A stretch of 34,200 nucleotides of DNA from Comamonadaceae bacterium (lineage in GTDB: Bacteria > Pseudomonadota > Gammaproteobacteria > Burkholderiales > Burkholderiaceae_C). The translations under genes were made by a program, and so were the position numbers. Of this stretch, positions 25,156 through 34,200 are shown in pieces. The notes beneath the pieces are model-generated. The model made no database searches and had not been told where the DNA came from. It worked only from the letters and a program-made list of their open reading frames with translations. Numbering within the stretch: position 1 is the stretch's first letter; each line of letters starts with the position of its first letter. The stretch covers positions 1 to 34,200 of the forward strand of contig QZKF01000051.1 in the NCBI GenBank assembly GCA_003599455.1, given 5' to 3'.

Positions 25156-28100
25156 TCGCCGGCCTGATCCGCAGGAGCATCGCCAACCGCTTTCTGGTGC
25201 TGCTGGCGACGGCGTTGCTGAGCGCCTGGGGCGTGGTGGCCCTGCAGCGCACGCCGCTGGACGCGCTGCCCGACCTCTCGGACACGCAAGTGATCATCCG
25301 CACCACCTGGCCGGGGCAGGCGCCGCAGATAGTGGAGAACCAGGTCACCTACCCGCTGACCACCACCATGCTGTCGGTGCCGGGTGCGCGCGCGGTGCGC
25401 GGCTTCTCGATGTTCGGTGACAGCTTTGTGTACGTGCTGTTTGAAGACGATGTGGACCCGTACTGGGCGCGCTCGCGGGTGCTCGAATACCTCAACCAGG
25501 TGCAGGCGCGGCTGCCGCGCGGTGCCACCTCATCCATCGGGCCCGATGCCACCGGCGTGGGCTGGATCTACCAGTACGCCCTGATCGACCGCACCGGCGG
25601 GCAGGACGTGGCGCAGCTGCGCGCCCTGCAGGACTGGTTCGTGCGTTTCGAGCTCAAGACCGTGCCCGATGTGGCCGAGGTGGCCAGCGTGGGTGGCATG
25701 GTCAGGCAGTACCAGATCGTGCTCGACCCGGACAAGATGGCCGCCTACCGCGTGACGCAGGCCATGGTGGCCGAGGCGGTGGCGCGCGGCAACCAGGAGG
25801 CCGGCGGTTCGGTGCTGGAGCTGGGCGAGGCCGAGTACGCGGTGCGCGCCAATGGCTACCTGAAGACACTCGACGACTTCCGCGCGATCCCGCTCATCAC
25901 CAGCGCCAGCGGTGTGTCGGTGCGCCTGGGTGACGTGGCGCGGGTGCAGACCGGGCCCGAGATGCGGCGCGGCATCGGTGAGCTCAACGGCGAGGGTGAG
26001 GCCGTGGGCGGTGTGGTGGTGATGCGCTCGGGCAAGAACGCGCTGCAGACCATCGAAGCGGTGAAGGCCCGCCTGACCGAGCTGCAGCGCAGCCTGCCCA
26101 CAGGCGTGGAGATCGTGCCGGTGTACGACCGCTCGGGCCTGATCGAACGAGCGGTGAAGAACCTGGGTGAGAAGCTGGTGGAGGAGTTCATCGTGGTGGC
26201 GCTGGTGTGCCTGGCCTTTCTGTTCCACCTGCGCAGTGCGCTGGTGGCCAGCATCTCGCTGCCGCTGGGTGTGCTGATGGCCTTCATCGTGATGCAGCAA
26301 CAGGGCATCAACGCCAACGTGATGTCCCTGGGTGGCATTGCGATTGCCATCGGCGCCATGGTGGACGCGGCCATCGTGATGATCGAAAACGCGCACAAGC
26401 ACCTGGAGCGCTGGGCGCACCAGCACCCGGACGAAACGCTGCAGGGCGAGCCACGCTGGCGGGTGATCGGTGACGCCGCGGCCGAGGTGGGACCGGCGCT
26501 GTTCTTCTCGCTGCTCATCATCACGCTGAGCTTCATCCCGGTGTTCACGCTGGAGGCGCAAGAGGGTCGGCTGTTCGCACCGCTGGCCTTCACCAAGACC
26601 TACGCCATGGCGGCCTCCGCGGGTCTGGCGGTGACGCTGATCCCGGTGCTCATGGGTTACCTGATCCGCGGGCGCATCCCGGCCGAGACCGCCAACCCGC
26701 TGAACCGCGCGCTCATTGCGCTGTACCGCCCGGTGCTGGACGCGGTGCTGAAGGCGCCGAAGCTCACGCTGGTGGTGGCGGCGCTGGTGCTTGTGGCCAG
26801 CCTGTGGCCGTTGCGCCAGCTGGGCAGCGAGTTCATGCCGCCGCTGGACGAAGGCGATCTGCTCTACATGCCCACGGCGCTGCCCGGCTTGTCCGCCGCC
26901 AAGGCGGCCGAGCTGCTGCAGCAGACCGACCGCCTGATCAAGACCATTCCCGAGGTGCAGAGCGTGTACGGCAAGGCCGGGCGTGCCGAGACCGCCACCG
27001 ACCCGGCGCCGCTGGAGATGTTCGAGACCACGATCCAGTTCAAGCCGCGTGACGAGTGGCGCGCCGGCCTGACACCCGAAGCGCTGATCGAAGAGCTCGA
27101 CCGTGCTGTGCGCGTGCCGGGCCTGTCCAACATCTGGGTGCCGCCGATCCGCAACCGCATCGACATGCTGGCCACGGGCATCAAGAGCCCCGTGGGTGTG
27201 AAGGTGGCCGGGCCCGACCTGGCCACCATCGACCGCCTGACCGGCGAGATCGAGAAGGCAGTGAAAGACGTGCCCGGTGTGAGCAGCGCGCTGGCCGAGC
27301 GCCTCACGGGTGGGCGCTACATCGACGTGGACATCCGCCGCGCGGACGCCTCGCGTTATGGCCTGAACATCGCCGACGTGCAGGACATCGTGGCCGGCGG
27401 ACTGGGCGGCATGAACATCGGCGAGACGGTGGAGGGCCTGCAGCGTTTCCCGATCAACCTGCGCTACCCGCGCGAGCTGCGCGACTCATTGCCCGAGCTG
27501 CGCGCGTTGCCCATCGTGGCGCCGGGTGGCCAGCGCCTGGTGCTGTCCGACGTGGCCGACCTGCGCATTTCCGAGGGGCCGCCCATGCTGCGCAGCGAAA
27601 ACGCGCGCCTGGCTGGTTTTGTGTACGTGGACATTCGCGGGCGCGACCTGCGTGGCGCGGTGCTCGACATGCAGCGCGCGGTGTCCGAGCAGGTGGCGTT
27701 GCCCGCCGGGTACTCGGTGTCGTGGTCGGGGCAATTCGAGTTTCTCGAGCGCGCCACGGCCAAGCTCAAGTTGGTGGTGCCGGTCACGCTGCTGATCATC
27801 TTCGTGTTGCTGTACCTGATCTTCCGGCGCTTCGACGAGGCGCTGCTGATCATGGCCACGCTGCCGTTCGCGCTGGTGGGTGGTGTGTGGTTTCTCTGGC
27901 TGCTCGGGCACAACCTGTCGGTGGCCAGCGCGGTGGGCTTCATTGCACTGGCCGGTGTGGCGGCCGAGTTCGGCGTGATCATGCTGATCTACCTCAAGCA
28001 GGCTTGGCAGGAGCGGCTGGACGCCGGGCGCACAGATGAACTGTCGTTGCTGGAGGCCATTCGCGAAGGCGCGGTGTTACGCGTGCGGCCCAAGGCCATG

Positions 28101-28274
28101 ACGGTAGCCACCATCGTGGCCGGGTTGCTGCCATTGTTTTGGGGCATGGGCACCGGCAGCGAGGTGATGCAGCGCATTGCAGCGCCCATGATCGGCGGGA
28201 TGATCAGCGCGCCGCTGCTGTCTTTGCTGGTGGTGCCGGTGGTCTACCGGTTGATGCGCAGGCCGCAGCGCTGA
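25152..28274 (+). CDS. cusA: CusA-type Cu(I)/Ag(I) RND efflux pump
   Basis: 1040 residues, starting in an ATGA overlap with cusB. Standard RND layout: TM1, a large periplasmic loop, TM2-6, TM7, a second loop and TM8-12. The heavy-metal signature in TM4 reads [20 protein letters not shown], the monovalent (Cu/Ag) version. The three methionines of the E. coli CusA relay are present at the same residue numbers: Met573 ([10 protein letters not shown]), Met623 (PLEMFETT) and Met672 ([11 protein letters not shown]). It exports Cu(I) and Ag(I) from the periplasm or cytoplasm to the outside with CusB and the TolC-family protein. No regulator (CusRS or CueR) is adjacent. Confidence 0.97.
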   Translation: MIAGLIRRSIANRFLVLLATALLSAWGVVALQRTPLDALPDLSDTQVIIRTTWPGQAPQIVENQVTYPLTTTMLSVPGARAVRGFSMFGDSFVYVLFEDDVDPYWARSRVLEYLNQVQARLPRGATSSIGPDATGVGWIYQYALIDRTGGQDVAQLRALQDWFVRFELKTVPDVAEVASVGGMVRQYQIVLDPDKMAAYRVTQAMVAEAVARGNQEAGGSVLELGEAEYAVRANGYLKTLDDFRAIPLITSASGVSVRLGDVARVQTGPEMRRGIGELNGEGEAVGGVVVMRSGKNALQTIEAVKARLTELQRSLPTGVEIVPVYDRSGLIERAVKNLGEKLVEEFIVVALVCLAFLFHLRSALVASISLPLGVLMAFIVMQQQGINANVMSLGGIAIAIGAMVDAAIVMIENAHKHLERWAHQHPDETLQGEPRWRVIGDAAAEVGPALFFSLLIITLSFIPVFTLEAQEGRLFAPLAFTKTYAMAASAGLAVTLIPVLMGYLIRGRIPAETANPLNRALIALYRPVLDAVLKAPKLTLVVAALVLVASLWPLRQLGSEFMPPLDEGDLLYMPTALPGLSAAKAAELLQQTDRLIKTIPEVQSVYGKAGRAETATDPAPLEMFETTIQFKPRDEWRAGLTPEALIEELDRAVRVPGLSNIWVPPIRNRIDMLATGIKSPVGVKVAGPDLATIDRLTGEIEKAVKDVPGVSSALAERLTGGRYIDVDIRRADASRYGLNIADVQDIVAGGLGGMNIGETVEGLQRFPINLRYPRELRDSLPELRALPIVAPGGQRLVLSDVADLRISEGPPMLRSENARLAGFVYVDIRGRDLRGAVLDMQRAVSEQVALPAGYSVSWSGQFEFLERATAKLKLVVPVTLLIIFVLLYLIFRRFDEALLIMATLPFALVGGVWFLWLLGHNLSVASAVGFIALAGVAAEFGVIMLIYLKQAWQERLDAGRTDELSLLEAIREGAVLRVRPKAMTVATIVAGLLPLFWGMGTGSEVMQRIAAPMIGGMISAPLLSLLVVPVVYRLMRRPQR

Positions 28275-29333
28275 TGAAGGAGCGCACATCTGGACCTGAA
28301 CCAATGAGAATGCTCTTCATCCACATGCAGCGGCAGCAGAATTTATCGGTGTCGCCTTCAAGGGTGTAATCACGCGCATCACCTGCGTGATCTCACCATG
28401 TTGAAGTGCTCACACCACATTGCGGGGCCACCCATGGCCGGACAATGGAAAGCGATTCACCTGCACTTGCGAAACATTGTGCTGCGACTGACAAATGTCC
28501 AACGGTAGCGCGTCGTCGTCTGCAAAAGCGATTTCGTTGAACCGTTCAGGCAACGTCTGGCCCTGCTGTAGCTGAGGCAGCTGAATGTCCGCCTTTCTGG
28601 AATACAGGCCAACGACTGCAATGGGCCCAGCTGACAGTACCTTGAGGCTCGTTCCGTTCCACCGAGGGGGCAGGGGGAAAGGCAGCAAAAGAACCAGACG
28701 CAGGCTTGAACGAATCTCGGATGAAGGCAGTTTCTGCTGTTCCTTTATGGGGACGCGACTGCCCGAGAGTCAGGGGATTGGTCGAGCATCAAATTGCTAA
28801 CTAGGCCCGATCGGGCAGCTTCGGTCCACTGTTGAGAGAGGAAATGCTTGCCCACCAAATCTCTTATTTCGATCTCAAAGTCAACGAGATGACTTGCCGT
28901 CTGTGACGAACTGGGGGCGCGCTGATGGTAGCGCGGACATGCGTCCTCGGTTCAACCCGTTGTTGTGCAACCGATGCCTCAAACCTTACGATGCCGTTCG
29001 ACCTTAGCAACTTGAAAAAGCAGAGCAGAGTGTCTCCTCCTTCGAGCCCTTTCTTGGCCACGATAAGATATAGTTATTAACACTTATCTCCCCGACAGCT
29101 CAGAAGGAGCGAGCGCATTTTTGTCGCTTCACAACTCTCACCGGGCGACTGCTCACGCTACAGAAAACGTCTGCGCCCCGTTCGCAGAAATTGGTCGATG
29201 TGTCTTCACACGCAATTTCTCTGCGGGACTTTTGCGGGACTGGGCTCTGAAATACATGTCTAAACAGAGTAGTTTTGGTACATTGGACGGTCAGAGAGCC
29301 TATATAAATCAACAACTTAAATATGATCTGGTA
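28275..29333. other. About 1 kb without a recognised gene, probable island remnant
   Basis: The stretch is visibly richer in A/T than the operons on either side. A minus-strand frame at 28410-28688 (and open upstream to about 28765) gives a plausible but unrecognised peptide (VLSAGPIAVVGLYSRKADIQ). No other frame shows a known domain. Small structures present are an inverted repeat ATCACGC/GCGTGAT at 28369-28391 (possible end of the cus transcript, no T tract), GATAAG/CTTATC at 29062-29088, CGCAGAAATTG paired imperfectly with CAATTTCTCTGCG at 29183-29225, and a direct repeat at 29222-29241. The stretch runs straight into the tRNA fragment, as expected for the edge of an integrated element. 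Confidence 0.5.
29222..29241 (+). repeat. TGCGGGACT direct repeat near the attachment site
   Basis: TGCGGGACT at 29222-29230 and again at 29233-29241, an 11-bp period, about 100 bp from the tRNA fragment. Short direct repeats at this distance are typical of arm-type binding sites for tyrosine integrases; that role is inferred. Confidence 0.45.
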
Positions 29334-29379
29334 GCTACGAACCAAGGGGTCGTGGGTTCAATTCCTGCCAGCCGCACCA
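29334..29379 (+). other. 3' fragment of tRNA-Arg(ACG): probable att site
   Basis: 46 nt matching a tRNA from the base before the anticodon loop to the CCA end: anticodon loop CTACGAA (anticodon ACG), 3' anticodon stem CCAAG, variable loop GGGTC, T arm GTGGG-TTCAATT-CCTGC, acceptor strand CAGCCGC, A, CCA. The 5' half is missing: the upstream bases (ATCTGGTA) do not give the expected CTTGG stem strand, and no GCGGCTG acceptor strand or D arm occurs within 90 nt. This is the usual crossover segment used by tyrosine integrases, so the fragment is probably the displaced 3' end of a tRNA gene at one end of an integrated element. The native tRNA terminator still follows it. Confidence 0.75.
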
Positions 29380-29383
29380 TATG

Positions 29384-29418
29384 AAAACCCGCAGCCACAA
29401 GCTGCGGGTTTTTTCTTT
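29384..29418 (+). terminator. Rho-independent terminator after the tRNA fragment
   Basis: AAAACCCGCAGC / GCTGCGGGTTTT, a 12-bp perfect stem with a 5-nt loop, followed by TTCTTTT; the T run 29409-29414 overlaps the stem foot. It was presumably the terminator of the intact tRNA-Arg gene before integration. Confidence 0.88.
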
Positions 29419-29439
29419 TCCGCCGAAGATCGCGCCACC

Positions 29440-30009
29440 ATGAGCAAGGCATTCACCCGCGAGTCCGACACCGACGGCGATGATGACGAGCTTCCGGTTG
29501 CACCCGTCCCTACCGGCAAGAACTACATCACCCGCGCGGGCTACGAGCGCCTGCGCAGCGAGCTGTTCGCGCTGATCGACGAGGAGCGCCCGAAGATCGT
29601 GGACATCGTGCACTGGGCGGCGAGCAACGGCGACCGCTCGGAAAATGGCGACTACCTCTACGGCAAGAAGCGCCTGCGCGAGATCGACCGCCGCATCCGC
29701 TTCCTCACCCGGCGCCTGGAGATTGCCGAGGTGGTCGACCCGTCCCTGCACCACGGCGGTGACCAGGTGTTCTTCGGCGCCACCGTGAGCTACGCCGACG
29801 AGGCTGGGCAGGAGACCACGGTGACCATCCGGGGCGTGGACGAGGCCGACAGCGCGCAGGGCCAGATCAGCTGGATATCGCCGGTGGCGCGCGCGCTGCT
29901 CAAGGCGCGCGTGGGCGATGTGGTGCGTCTGGTGGTGCCGGGCGGCGTGCAGGAACTGGAAGTGCTGGCCGTGCAGTACCCGGCACCGGCGCCGGACAGC
30001 GGCGCTTGA
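29440..30009 (+). CDS. greB: Transcription elongation factor GreB
   Basis: 189 residues. The N-terminal coiled coil (about 28-100) carries the tip acidic motif SNGDRSENGDY, where the Asp and Glu reach into the RNA polymerase active site to stimulate cleavage of backtracked RNA. YGKKRLREIDRRIRFLTRRL is the second helix. The C-terminal FKBP-like domain follows (DQVFFGATVSYAD, then ISWISPVARALLKARVGDVV). It is longer than E. coli GreB (about 158) through a 25-residue acidic N-terminal extension and a short tail. It lies just past the tRNA fragment and converges with spoT, 6 bp apart, with no terminator visible between. Confidence 0.97.
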   Translation: MSKAFTRESDTDGDDDELPVAPVPTGKNYITRAGYERLRSELFALIDEERPKIVDIVHWAASNGDRSENGDYLYGKKRLREIDRRIRFLTRRLEIAEVVDPSLHHGGDQVFFGATVSYADEAGQETTVTIRGVDEADSAQGQISWISPVARALLKARVGDVVRLVVPGGVQELEVLAVQYPAPAPDSGA

Positions 30010-30015
30010 TCCGCC

Positions 30016-32265
30016 TCAGGGCTTGTAGCGCTGCGCCTTGATCACCGAGGGCGTGCGCTTGAGGCTGCGCAGCACATCGGCCAGGTGCTGGCGGTCGCGC
30101 ACGGCGACTGAAAAACGGATGTCGGTGGCGGTCTGGGCCGGTTCGTCGCCCATGTCCACGTGGGTGATGTCGGCCTCGGCCGCGGCGATGCTCGACGCCA
30201 CGCGCGCGAGCACCCCCTTGCCGTTGGTGACGGTCACCACCACCGTGGTGTCGAACGAGCGCACCGGCTCATCGGCCCATTCCACCTCGAGAAACCGTTC
30301 GCCATCGCGCAGCAGCAGGCGTTTTCCCGTCGGGCAATCGTCGGCGTGCACCACCAGGCCTTCGCCGCGACCCAGGTAACCCACGATCCCATCGCCTGGA
30401 ATCGGCTTGCAGCAGGGCGCGTACTGCACCGACATGCCTTCGCTGCCGTCGAGCGTGACCACGCCCTGCGACACCGATTCGTCCTCGCCGCTGGCGTAGC
30501 GCTCCGTGCTGATCAGCAAGGCGTCGGGCTTGAGACCGGTTTCGGACAGCAGCACCGCGAGCTTCTTGCCTACCATGCTCGCGATGCGCTTGCCCATGCC
30601 GATGTCCGACAGCAGCTCGTCGCGCGACTTGTTGCCGGTGAAGCGCAGCAGCTTGTCCCAGGTCGCCTGGTACTGCCCGTCTTCCGTGGGCAGCGCAGCG
30701 ATGCCCTCGGAACGCAGCGCCTGGCTCAGCATGCGCTCGCCCAGCTCGTGCGACTTTTCCTGTGCCACGGTCTTGAGATGGTGGCGGATCTTGGAGCGCG
30801 CCCGCCCCGTCTTCACGAAAGACAGCCACGCCGGGTTGGGCTCGGCCTTGTCGGCCGTGACGATCTCGACCACATCGCCATTGGCCAGCTCCGTGCGCAG
30901 GGGGCGCTGCTCGCCGTTGATGCGCGCCGAGACCGTGTGGTTGCCCACGTCGCTGTGAATCGCGTAGGCAAAGTCCATCACGGTGGCGCCGCGCGGCAGC
31001 GCCATGATCTTGCTCTTGGGGGTGAACACGTACACCGCGTCGGGAAAAAGATCGATCTTGATGTGGTCCCAGAACTCGGTGGCGTCGTGCGTCTCCTGCT
31101 GGATGTCCAGCAGCGACTGCAGCCACTGCGTGCCCAGCCGTTGCGACATGTCGCTGTTGGGCTCGCTGGCCTTGTAGAGCCAGTGCGCCGCCACGCCCGA
31201 CTCGGCCACCACGTCCATCGCATGGGTGCGCAGCTGGAACTCGATGTTGGTGCCGAAGGGGCCGATCAGCGTGGTGTGCAGCGACTGGTAGCCGTTGACC
31301 TTAGGAATCGCCACATAGTCGCGGAACTTGCCCGGCAGCGGCTTGTAGAGCTGGTGCAGCACGCCCAGGCCCGTGTAGCAATCGGTGAGTTCGGGCACGA
31401 CGATGCGGAATCCGTAGATGTCGGTCACCTGCGAGAACGACAGGTGCTTGTTGTCCATCTTGCGGTAGACCGAGTACAGCGTCTTTTCCCGACCCATGAT
31501 GCGCACGCTCATGCCGTGGCTCGCGAATTCGGCTTCCACTTCGCGCTGCACGCGGGCGATCAGGTCGCGGCGGCGGTTGCGCGATTTGTTCAGGGCCTTG
31601 GAGAGCACCTCGTAGCGCCAGGGGTGCAGGAAGCGGAACGCCAGGTCCTGCAGCTCGCGGTAGGTGAAGTTCAGTCCCAGGCGGTGCGCAATGGGCGCGT
31701 AGATCTCCAGCGTCTCGCTGCTGATGCGCTGCCACTTCGAGCGCGGCATGTCGCCCAGGGTGCGCATGTTGTGCGTGCGGTCGGCCAGCTTGATCAGGAT
31801 GACCCGCACGTCCTTGGCCATGGCCAGCAGCATCTTGCGAAACGACTCGGCCTGGTTCTGCTCGCGCGTGTCGAATTCCAGCTTCTCCAGCTTGGTCAAC
31901 CCGTCGACCAGCTCGGCCACCGGCGCGCCGAAGCGTTCCACCAGTTCTTCCTTGGTCACGCCGCAGTCTTCGATGGCGTCGTGCATCAGGGCCGACATCA
32001 GCGCCTGTGCGTCGAGCTTCCATTCGGCGCACTGGGCCGCCACCGCGATCGGGTGCGTGATGTACGGGTCGCCGTTCTTGCGCAGCTGGCCCAGGTGCGC
32101 CTCATCCGCAAACCGGTAGGCCTGGCGGATGCTTTCGATGTCCGCCGGACCGAGGTAGTCGAGCTTGCCCAGCAGCGCGGCAAAGCTGGCCGCAGCGGCG
32201 CTGGCGGCCGGATGCGCCTGCTCGGCAGGGGCTTGAAGGGTGCCGTTGACGGCCTCGGTGATCAT
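30016..32265 (-). CDS. spoT: Bifunctional (p)ppGpp synthetase/hydrolase
   Basis: 749 residues with the full long RSH layout. The HD hydrolase spans about 45-200 (ITHPIAVAAQ, LMHDAIEDCGV, KLADRTHNMRTL). The synthetase is at about 230-370 (GREKTLYSVYRKM, DIYGFRIVV, YVAIPKVNGYQSLHTTL). The TGS domain is near 400-465 (DAVYVFTPKSKIMALPRGA), followed by a helical region, a CC/zinc-finger-like segment (VQYAPCCKPIPGDGIVGYLG), and a C-terminal ACT domain. The intact HD motif points to SpoT-type hydrolysis plus synthesis, controlling the stringent response. It is the last gene of the minus-strand cluster yicC-gmk-rpoZ-spoT, but is separated from rpoZ by a terminator and so needs its own promoter in 32266-32350. 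Confidence 0.97.
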   Translation of the reverse strand: MITEAVNGTLQAPAEQAHPAASAAAASFAALLGKLDYLGPADIESIRQAYRFADEAHLGQLRKNGDPYITHPIAVAAQCAEWKLDAQALMSALMHDAIEDCGVTKEELVERFGAPVAELVDGLTKLEKLEFDTREQNQAESFRKMLLAMAKDVRVILIKLADRTHNMRTLGDMPRSKWQRISSETLEIYAPIAHRLGLNFTYRELQDLAFRFLHPWRYEVLSKALNKSRNRRRDLIARVQREVEAEFASHGMSVRIMGREKTLYSVYRKMDNKHLSFSQVTDIYGFRIVVPELTDCYTGLGVLHQLYKPLPGKFRDYVAIPKVNGYQSLHTTLIGPFGTNIEFQLRTHAMDVVAESGVAAHWLYKASEPNSDMSQRLGTQWLQSLLDIQQETHDATEFWDHIKIDLFPDAVYVFTPKSKIMALPRGATVMDFAYAIHSDVGNHTVSARINGEQRPLRTELANGDVVEIVTADKAEPNPAWLSFVKTGRARSKIRHHLKTVAQEKSHELGERMLSQALRSEGIAALPTEDGQYQATWDKLLRFTGNKSRDELLSDIGMGKRIASMVGKKLAVLLSETGLKPDALLISTERYASGEDESVSQGVVTLDGSEGMSVQYAPCCKPIPGDGIVGYLGRGEGLVVHADDCPTGKRLLLRDGERFLEVEWADEPVRSFDTTVVVTVTNGKGVLARVASSIAAAEADITHVDMGDEPAQTATDIRFSVAVRDRQHLADVLRSLKRTPSVIKAQRYKP

Positions 32266-32350
32266 CCCGGTACTTTAGCGCGAGACGGTCCATCCCGCCG
32301 ACAGCGTGCAAAGAGCCATGGCTGGGTGCCCGCCGGCCAGGCCACCGGCG

Positions 32351-32377
32351 AAAAAAAACACCGCAGCGCGGTGTTTT
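32351..32377 (-). terminator. Rho-independent terminator between rpoZ and spoT
   Basis: A 10-bp stem AAAACACCGC / GCGGTGTTTT with a 3-nt loop. On the minus strand it is followed by a run of T (the A8 tract 32351-32358 on the plus strand), so it ends the rpoZ transcript 23 nt after the rpoZ stop. Confidence 0.85.
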
Positions 32378-32399
32378 GATTCAGGCGGTCAAGTGGCGC

Positions 32400-32603
32400 T
32401 CAGAGCGGCACCTTCTTGAGCATTTCCAGGCCGATCTTGCCTTCGGCGATTTCGCGCAGCGCGGTCACGCCCGGCTTGTTCTTGCTCTCGATCTTGGGCG
32501 CGTGGCCCTGGCTGAGCATGCGGGCGCGGTAGGTCGCGGCCAGCACGAGCTGAAAGCGGTTGGGGATCTTTTCCAGACAATCTTCGACGGTGATGCGTGC
32601 CAT
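32400..32603 (-). CDS. rpoZ: RNA polymerase omega subunit
   Basis: 67 residues: [20 protein letters not shown], then [10 protein letters not shown], with the closing [12 protein letters not shown] typical of omega. It binds the beta-prime C-terminus, helps assembly and contributes to ppGpp response, which fits its place next to spoT. The frame is open upstream to 32750, but that part overlaps gmk antisense-frame sequence and is not coding; MARITVEDC at 32603 is the conserved start. The gene follows gmk by 28 bp and ends in a terminator. Confidence 0.97.
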   Translation of the reverse strand: MARITVEDCLEKIPNRFQLVLAATYRARMLSQGHAPKIESKNKPGVTALREIAEGKIGLEMLKKVPL

Positions 32604-32631
32604 GGGCGGGCTCCGGGATATGGGCGAGAAA

Positions 32632-33252
32632 TCAGAGGATGTTGAGCGCTTTGAAGGTATCGCTGCGGGCGATACGCTGGGCGGAAAACTTGAGCCGCTG
32701 GGCATGGACGATGGCCTTGAGGTCAAAAAGGGCCCGCTCGAACAACTCATTGATTATAACGAAGTCGAATTCTTGGGCGTGCGCCACCTCGGTGGCGGCG
32801 TTCTGCAGGCGCAGCTCGATCACCTCGGCCGTGTCCTCGGCCCGGCGCTCCAGCCGCGAGCGCAGTTCCTCCCAGCTGGGTGGCAGGATGAAGATCAGCA
32901 CCGCGTTGGGGAAGATGCGCTTGACCTGGATCGCGCCCTGGAAATCGATCTCCAGCACCACATCCGCGCCCTGGGCCATGCGCTGCTCGATGGCCATCTT
33001 CGAGGTACCGTATCGGTTGCCGTGCACCATGGCCCACTCCAGGAACGCCCCCTGGATGACCATCTGGTCGAAGGTTTCCTTGCTGACAAAGTAGTACTCG
33101 CGGCCGTGCAGTTCCTGGCCGCGGGGCGGGCGGGTGGTGTGCGAGATCGAGGGCACGACGCGCGAGTCCAGCTCCATCAGTGCCTTGACCAGGCTGGATT
33201 TGCCGGCCCCGCTGGGGGCTGCGACGACGAACAGGTTTCCGGGATATTCCAT
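32632..33252 (-). CDS. gmk: Guanylate kinase
   Basis: 206 residues. P-loop [11 protein letters not shown] at residues 12-22. The GMP-binding region follows ([20 protein letters not shown]), then [32 protein letters not shown] and [14 protein letters not shown]. It phosphorylates GMP to GDP with ATP, feeding GTP and ppGpp synthesis. It lies between yicC (2-bp gap) and rpoZ on the minus strand, a conserved arrangement in many Proteobacteria. The length is normal and no key residue is missing. Confidence 0.98.
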   Translation of the reverse strand: MEYPGNLFVVAAPSGAGKSSLVKALMELDSRVVPSISHTTRPPRGQELHGREYYFVSKETFDQMVIQGAFLEWAMVHGNRYGTSKMAIEQRMAQGADVVLEIDFQGAIQVKRIFPNAVLIFILPPSWEELRSRLERRAEDTAEVIELRLQNAATEVAHAQEFDFVIINELFERALFDLKAIVHAQRLKFSAQRIARSDTFKALNIL

Positions 33253-33254
33253 GC

Positions 33255-34187
33255 TTACTCTATGTTCTGGACCTGCTCGCGCATCTGTTCGATGAGCACC
33301 TTCATGTCCACCGAGATGCGGGTGAGTTCGAGGTTGGACGATTTCGAGCCCAGGGTGTTGGCCTCGCGGTGCAGCTCCTGGATCAGGAAATCGAGCCGCT
33401 TGCCGACCTCGGCACCTTTTTTGAGCAGGCGCTCGATCTCGGTCAGGTGCGAGTCGAGCCGGGTGAGTTCTTCGGCGACGTCGATGCGGATGGCGAAAGC
33501 CGTGGCTTCGGTCAGGGCGCGGTCGTGGGCCATGTCGGACGTGACCGAACTGCCGAGGGTGGCTGAACCACCGGCGCCCAAGGCTTCGTTCCAGCGGTCG
33601 ATGAAGCGCTGGCGCTGCTGAGCGACGAGTTGGGGGATCAGCGGCTGGGCGTCCTTGGCCAGTTGGCGCAGCTGCCCAAGGCGGTCCAGCAGCATGGCGG
33701 CGAGGCGCTTGCCTTCGCGCTCGCGTGCCGCGGTCAAGCCGTCCAGCGCCGTCTGGGCCAGGGCCACCAGGGTGTCGTTGAGCTCGCCCGGGTTGCCTTG
33801 CTGGCGCGCCGTGAGCTGCAGCACCTCGGCCACCGACAGGGGCGTGGCCGTGGGCAGCCAGGCGCGCACGTTGTCCTGCAGGCCCACCAGCTTCTGGAGG
33901 TCCAGCGCGCTGGGCTGGCGCGGCACGGTGTCGGCGCGGCCTTCAATCCAGGCGCGCACCTCGACCTTGCCGCGCTTGAGGCGCGCGCCCAGCAACTCGC
34001 GCAGCGCCGGCTCGGTGCCGCGCAGGTCGTCCGGCAGCTTGAAAGCAAGGTCGAGAAAGCGGCTGTTGACCGAGCGGATTTCCACGCCGACACCGGCCTG
34101 GGCATCGCGGCCGGACTCGCTGCTGGCCGGTGCTGCCGGCCCGCTGGAGTGGGCCGTGGCGTAGCCGGTCATGCTGTAAACTGCCAT
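33255..34187 (-). CDS. yicC: YicC/YloC family endoribonuclease
   Basis: 310 residues, starting with the family hallmark [12 protein letters not shown]. The conserved [18 protein letters not shown] follows near residue 35. The DUF1732 C-terminal region reads [21 protein letters not shown], then [20 protein letters not shown] and the [25 protein letters not shown] end. YicC proteins are endoribonucleases; E. coli YicC degrades the small RNA RyhB. It is a bit longer than the E. coli protein (287), through Ala/Gly-rich insertions near residues 15-30. It is the first gene of the minus-strand cluster in this window; its promoter is at or beyond the right edge. Confidence 0.96.
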   Translation of the reverse strand: MAVYSMTGYATAHSSGPAAPASSESGRDAQAGVGVEIRSVNSRFLDLAFKLPDDLRGTEPALRELLGARLKRGKVEVRAWIEGRADTVPRQPSALDLQKLVGLQDNVRAWLPTATPLSVAEVLQLTARQQGNPGELNDTLVALAQTALDGLTAAREREGKRLAAMLLDRLGQLRQLAKDAQPLIPQLVAQQRQRFIDRWNEALGAGGSATLGSSVTSDMAHDRALTEATAFAIRIDVAEELTRLDSHLTEIERLLKKGAEVGKRLDFLIQELHREANTLGSKSSNLELTRISVDMKVLIEQMREQVQNIE

Positions 34188-34200
34188 GGAACTGTGCCCC

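Noticed and set aside
29304..29379. A complete tRNA gene ending at 29379
   Set aside because: There is no 5' acceptor strand complementary to CAGCCGC, no D arm, and the 5' anticodon stem does not pair. Only the 3' part is present. A tmRNA 3' end was also considered, but the anticodon loop CTACGAA fits tRNA-Arg better.
29121..29384. 87-residue open frame running into the tRNA fragment
   Set aside because: It reads through the att site and repeat structures and has no recognised domain; probably chance.
30160..32379. 739-residue plus-strand open frame
   Set aside because: It is antisense to spoT, whose HD, synthetase, TGS and ACT domains are clear. The mirror frame has no domain.

Overview
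The window looks like the chromosome of a betaproteobacterium of the order Burkholderiales, most likely Comamonadaceae (Hydrogenophaga- or Acidovorax-like). This is judged from the yicC-gmk-rpoZ-spoT-greB order at the right end, the protein styles and the generally high GC. The genus is an inference; no rRNA or other marker is present.

Left block (about 1-13.5 kb): the end of a PepSY protein and its terminator, then a cell-envelope block. It holds a PAP2 phosphatase translationally coupled to an MprF-type aminoacyl-phosphatidylglycerol synthase/flippase, an AI-2E/PerM-family membrane protein, a periplasmic HtrA/DegP-type protease, a small three-helix membrane protein, and a second PAP2 phosphatase on the minus strand. 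These are followed by an OmpR-type response regulator and sensor kinase of the PmrAB/QseBC type, a DUF1232 protein, an EptA/MCR-type lipid A phosphoethanolamine transferase and a third PAP2 protein. Two direct-repeat sites resembling a PmrA box (TTAAG-like half sites 11 bp apart) lie just upstream of eptA and of the htrA-type gene. This suggests that the local two-component system controls a polymyxin and envelope-stress programme.

Middle (13.5-17 kb): a DUF302 gene and a complete IS21-family element (istA/istB) with a candidate 9-bp target duplication. Its terminal repeat motif also occurs inside istA.

Metal block (17-28.3 kb): an iron-regulated-type operon (imelysin, di-heme oxidoreductase, second imelysin, DUF1513) behind a candidate Fur box. 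It is followed by a small Cys/Met-rich exported protein and a CusCBA copper/silver efflux operon. CusB carries a fused CusF domain, and CusA has all three methionines of the E. coli metal relay at the same residue numbers.

Right end (28.3-34.2 kb): about 1 kb without a recognisable gene ends in a 46-nt 3' fragment of tRNA-Arg(ACG) followed by a terminator. This is the usual scar at the far end of an element integrated into a tRNA gene. Beyond it is core chromosome: greB, then on the minus strand yicC, gmk, rpoZ and spoT. The tRNA scar suggests that some or all of the sequence to its left is a genomic island whose other end lies outside the window.
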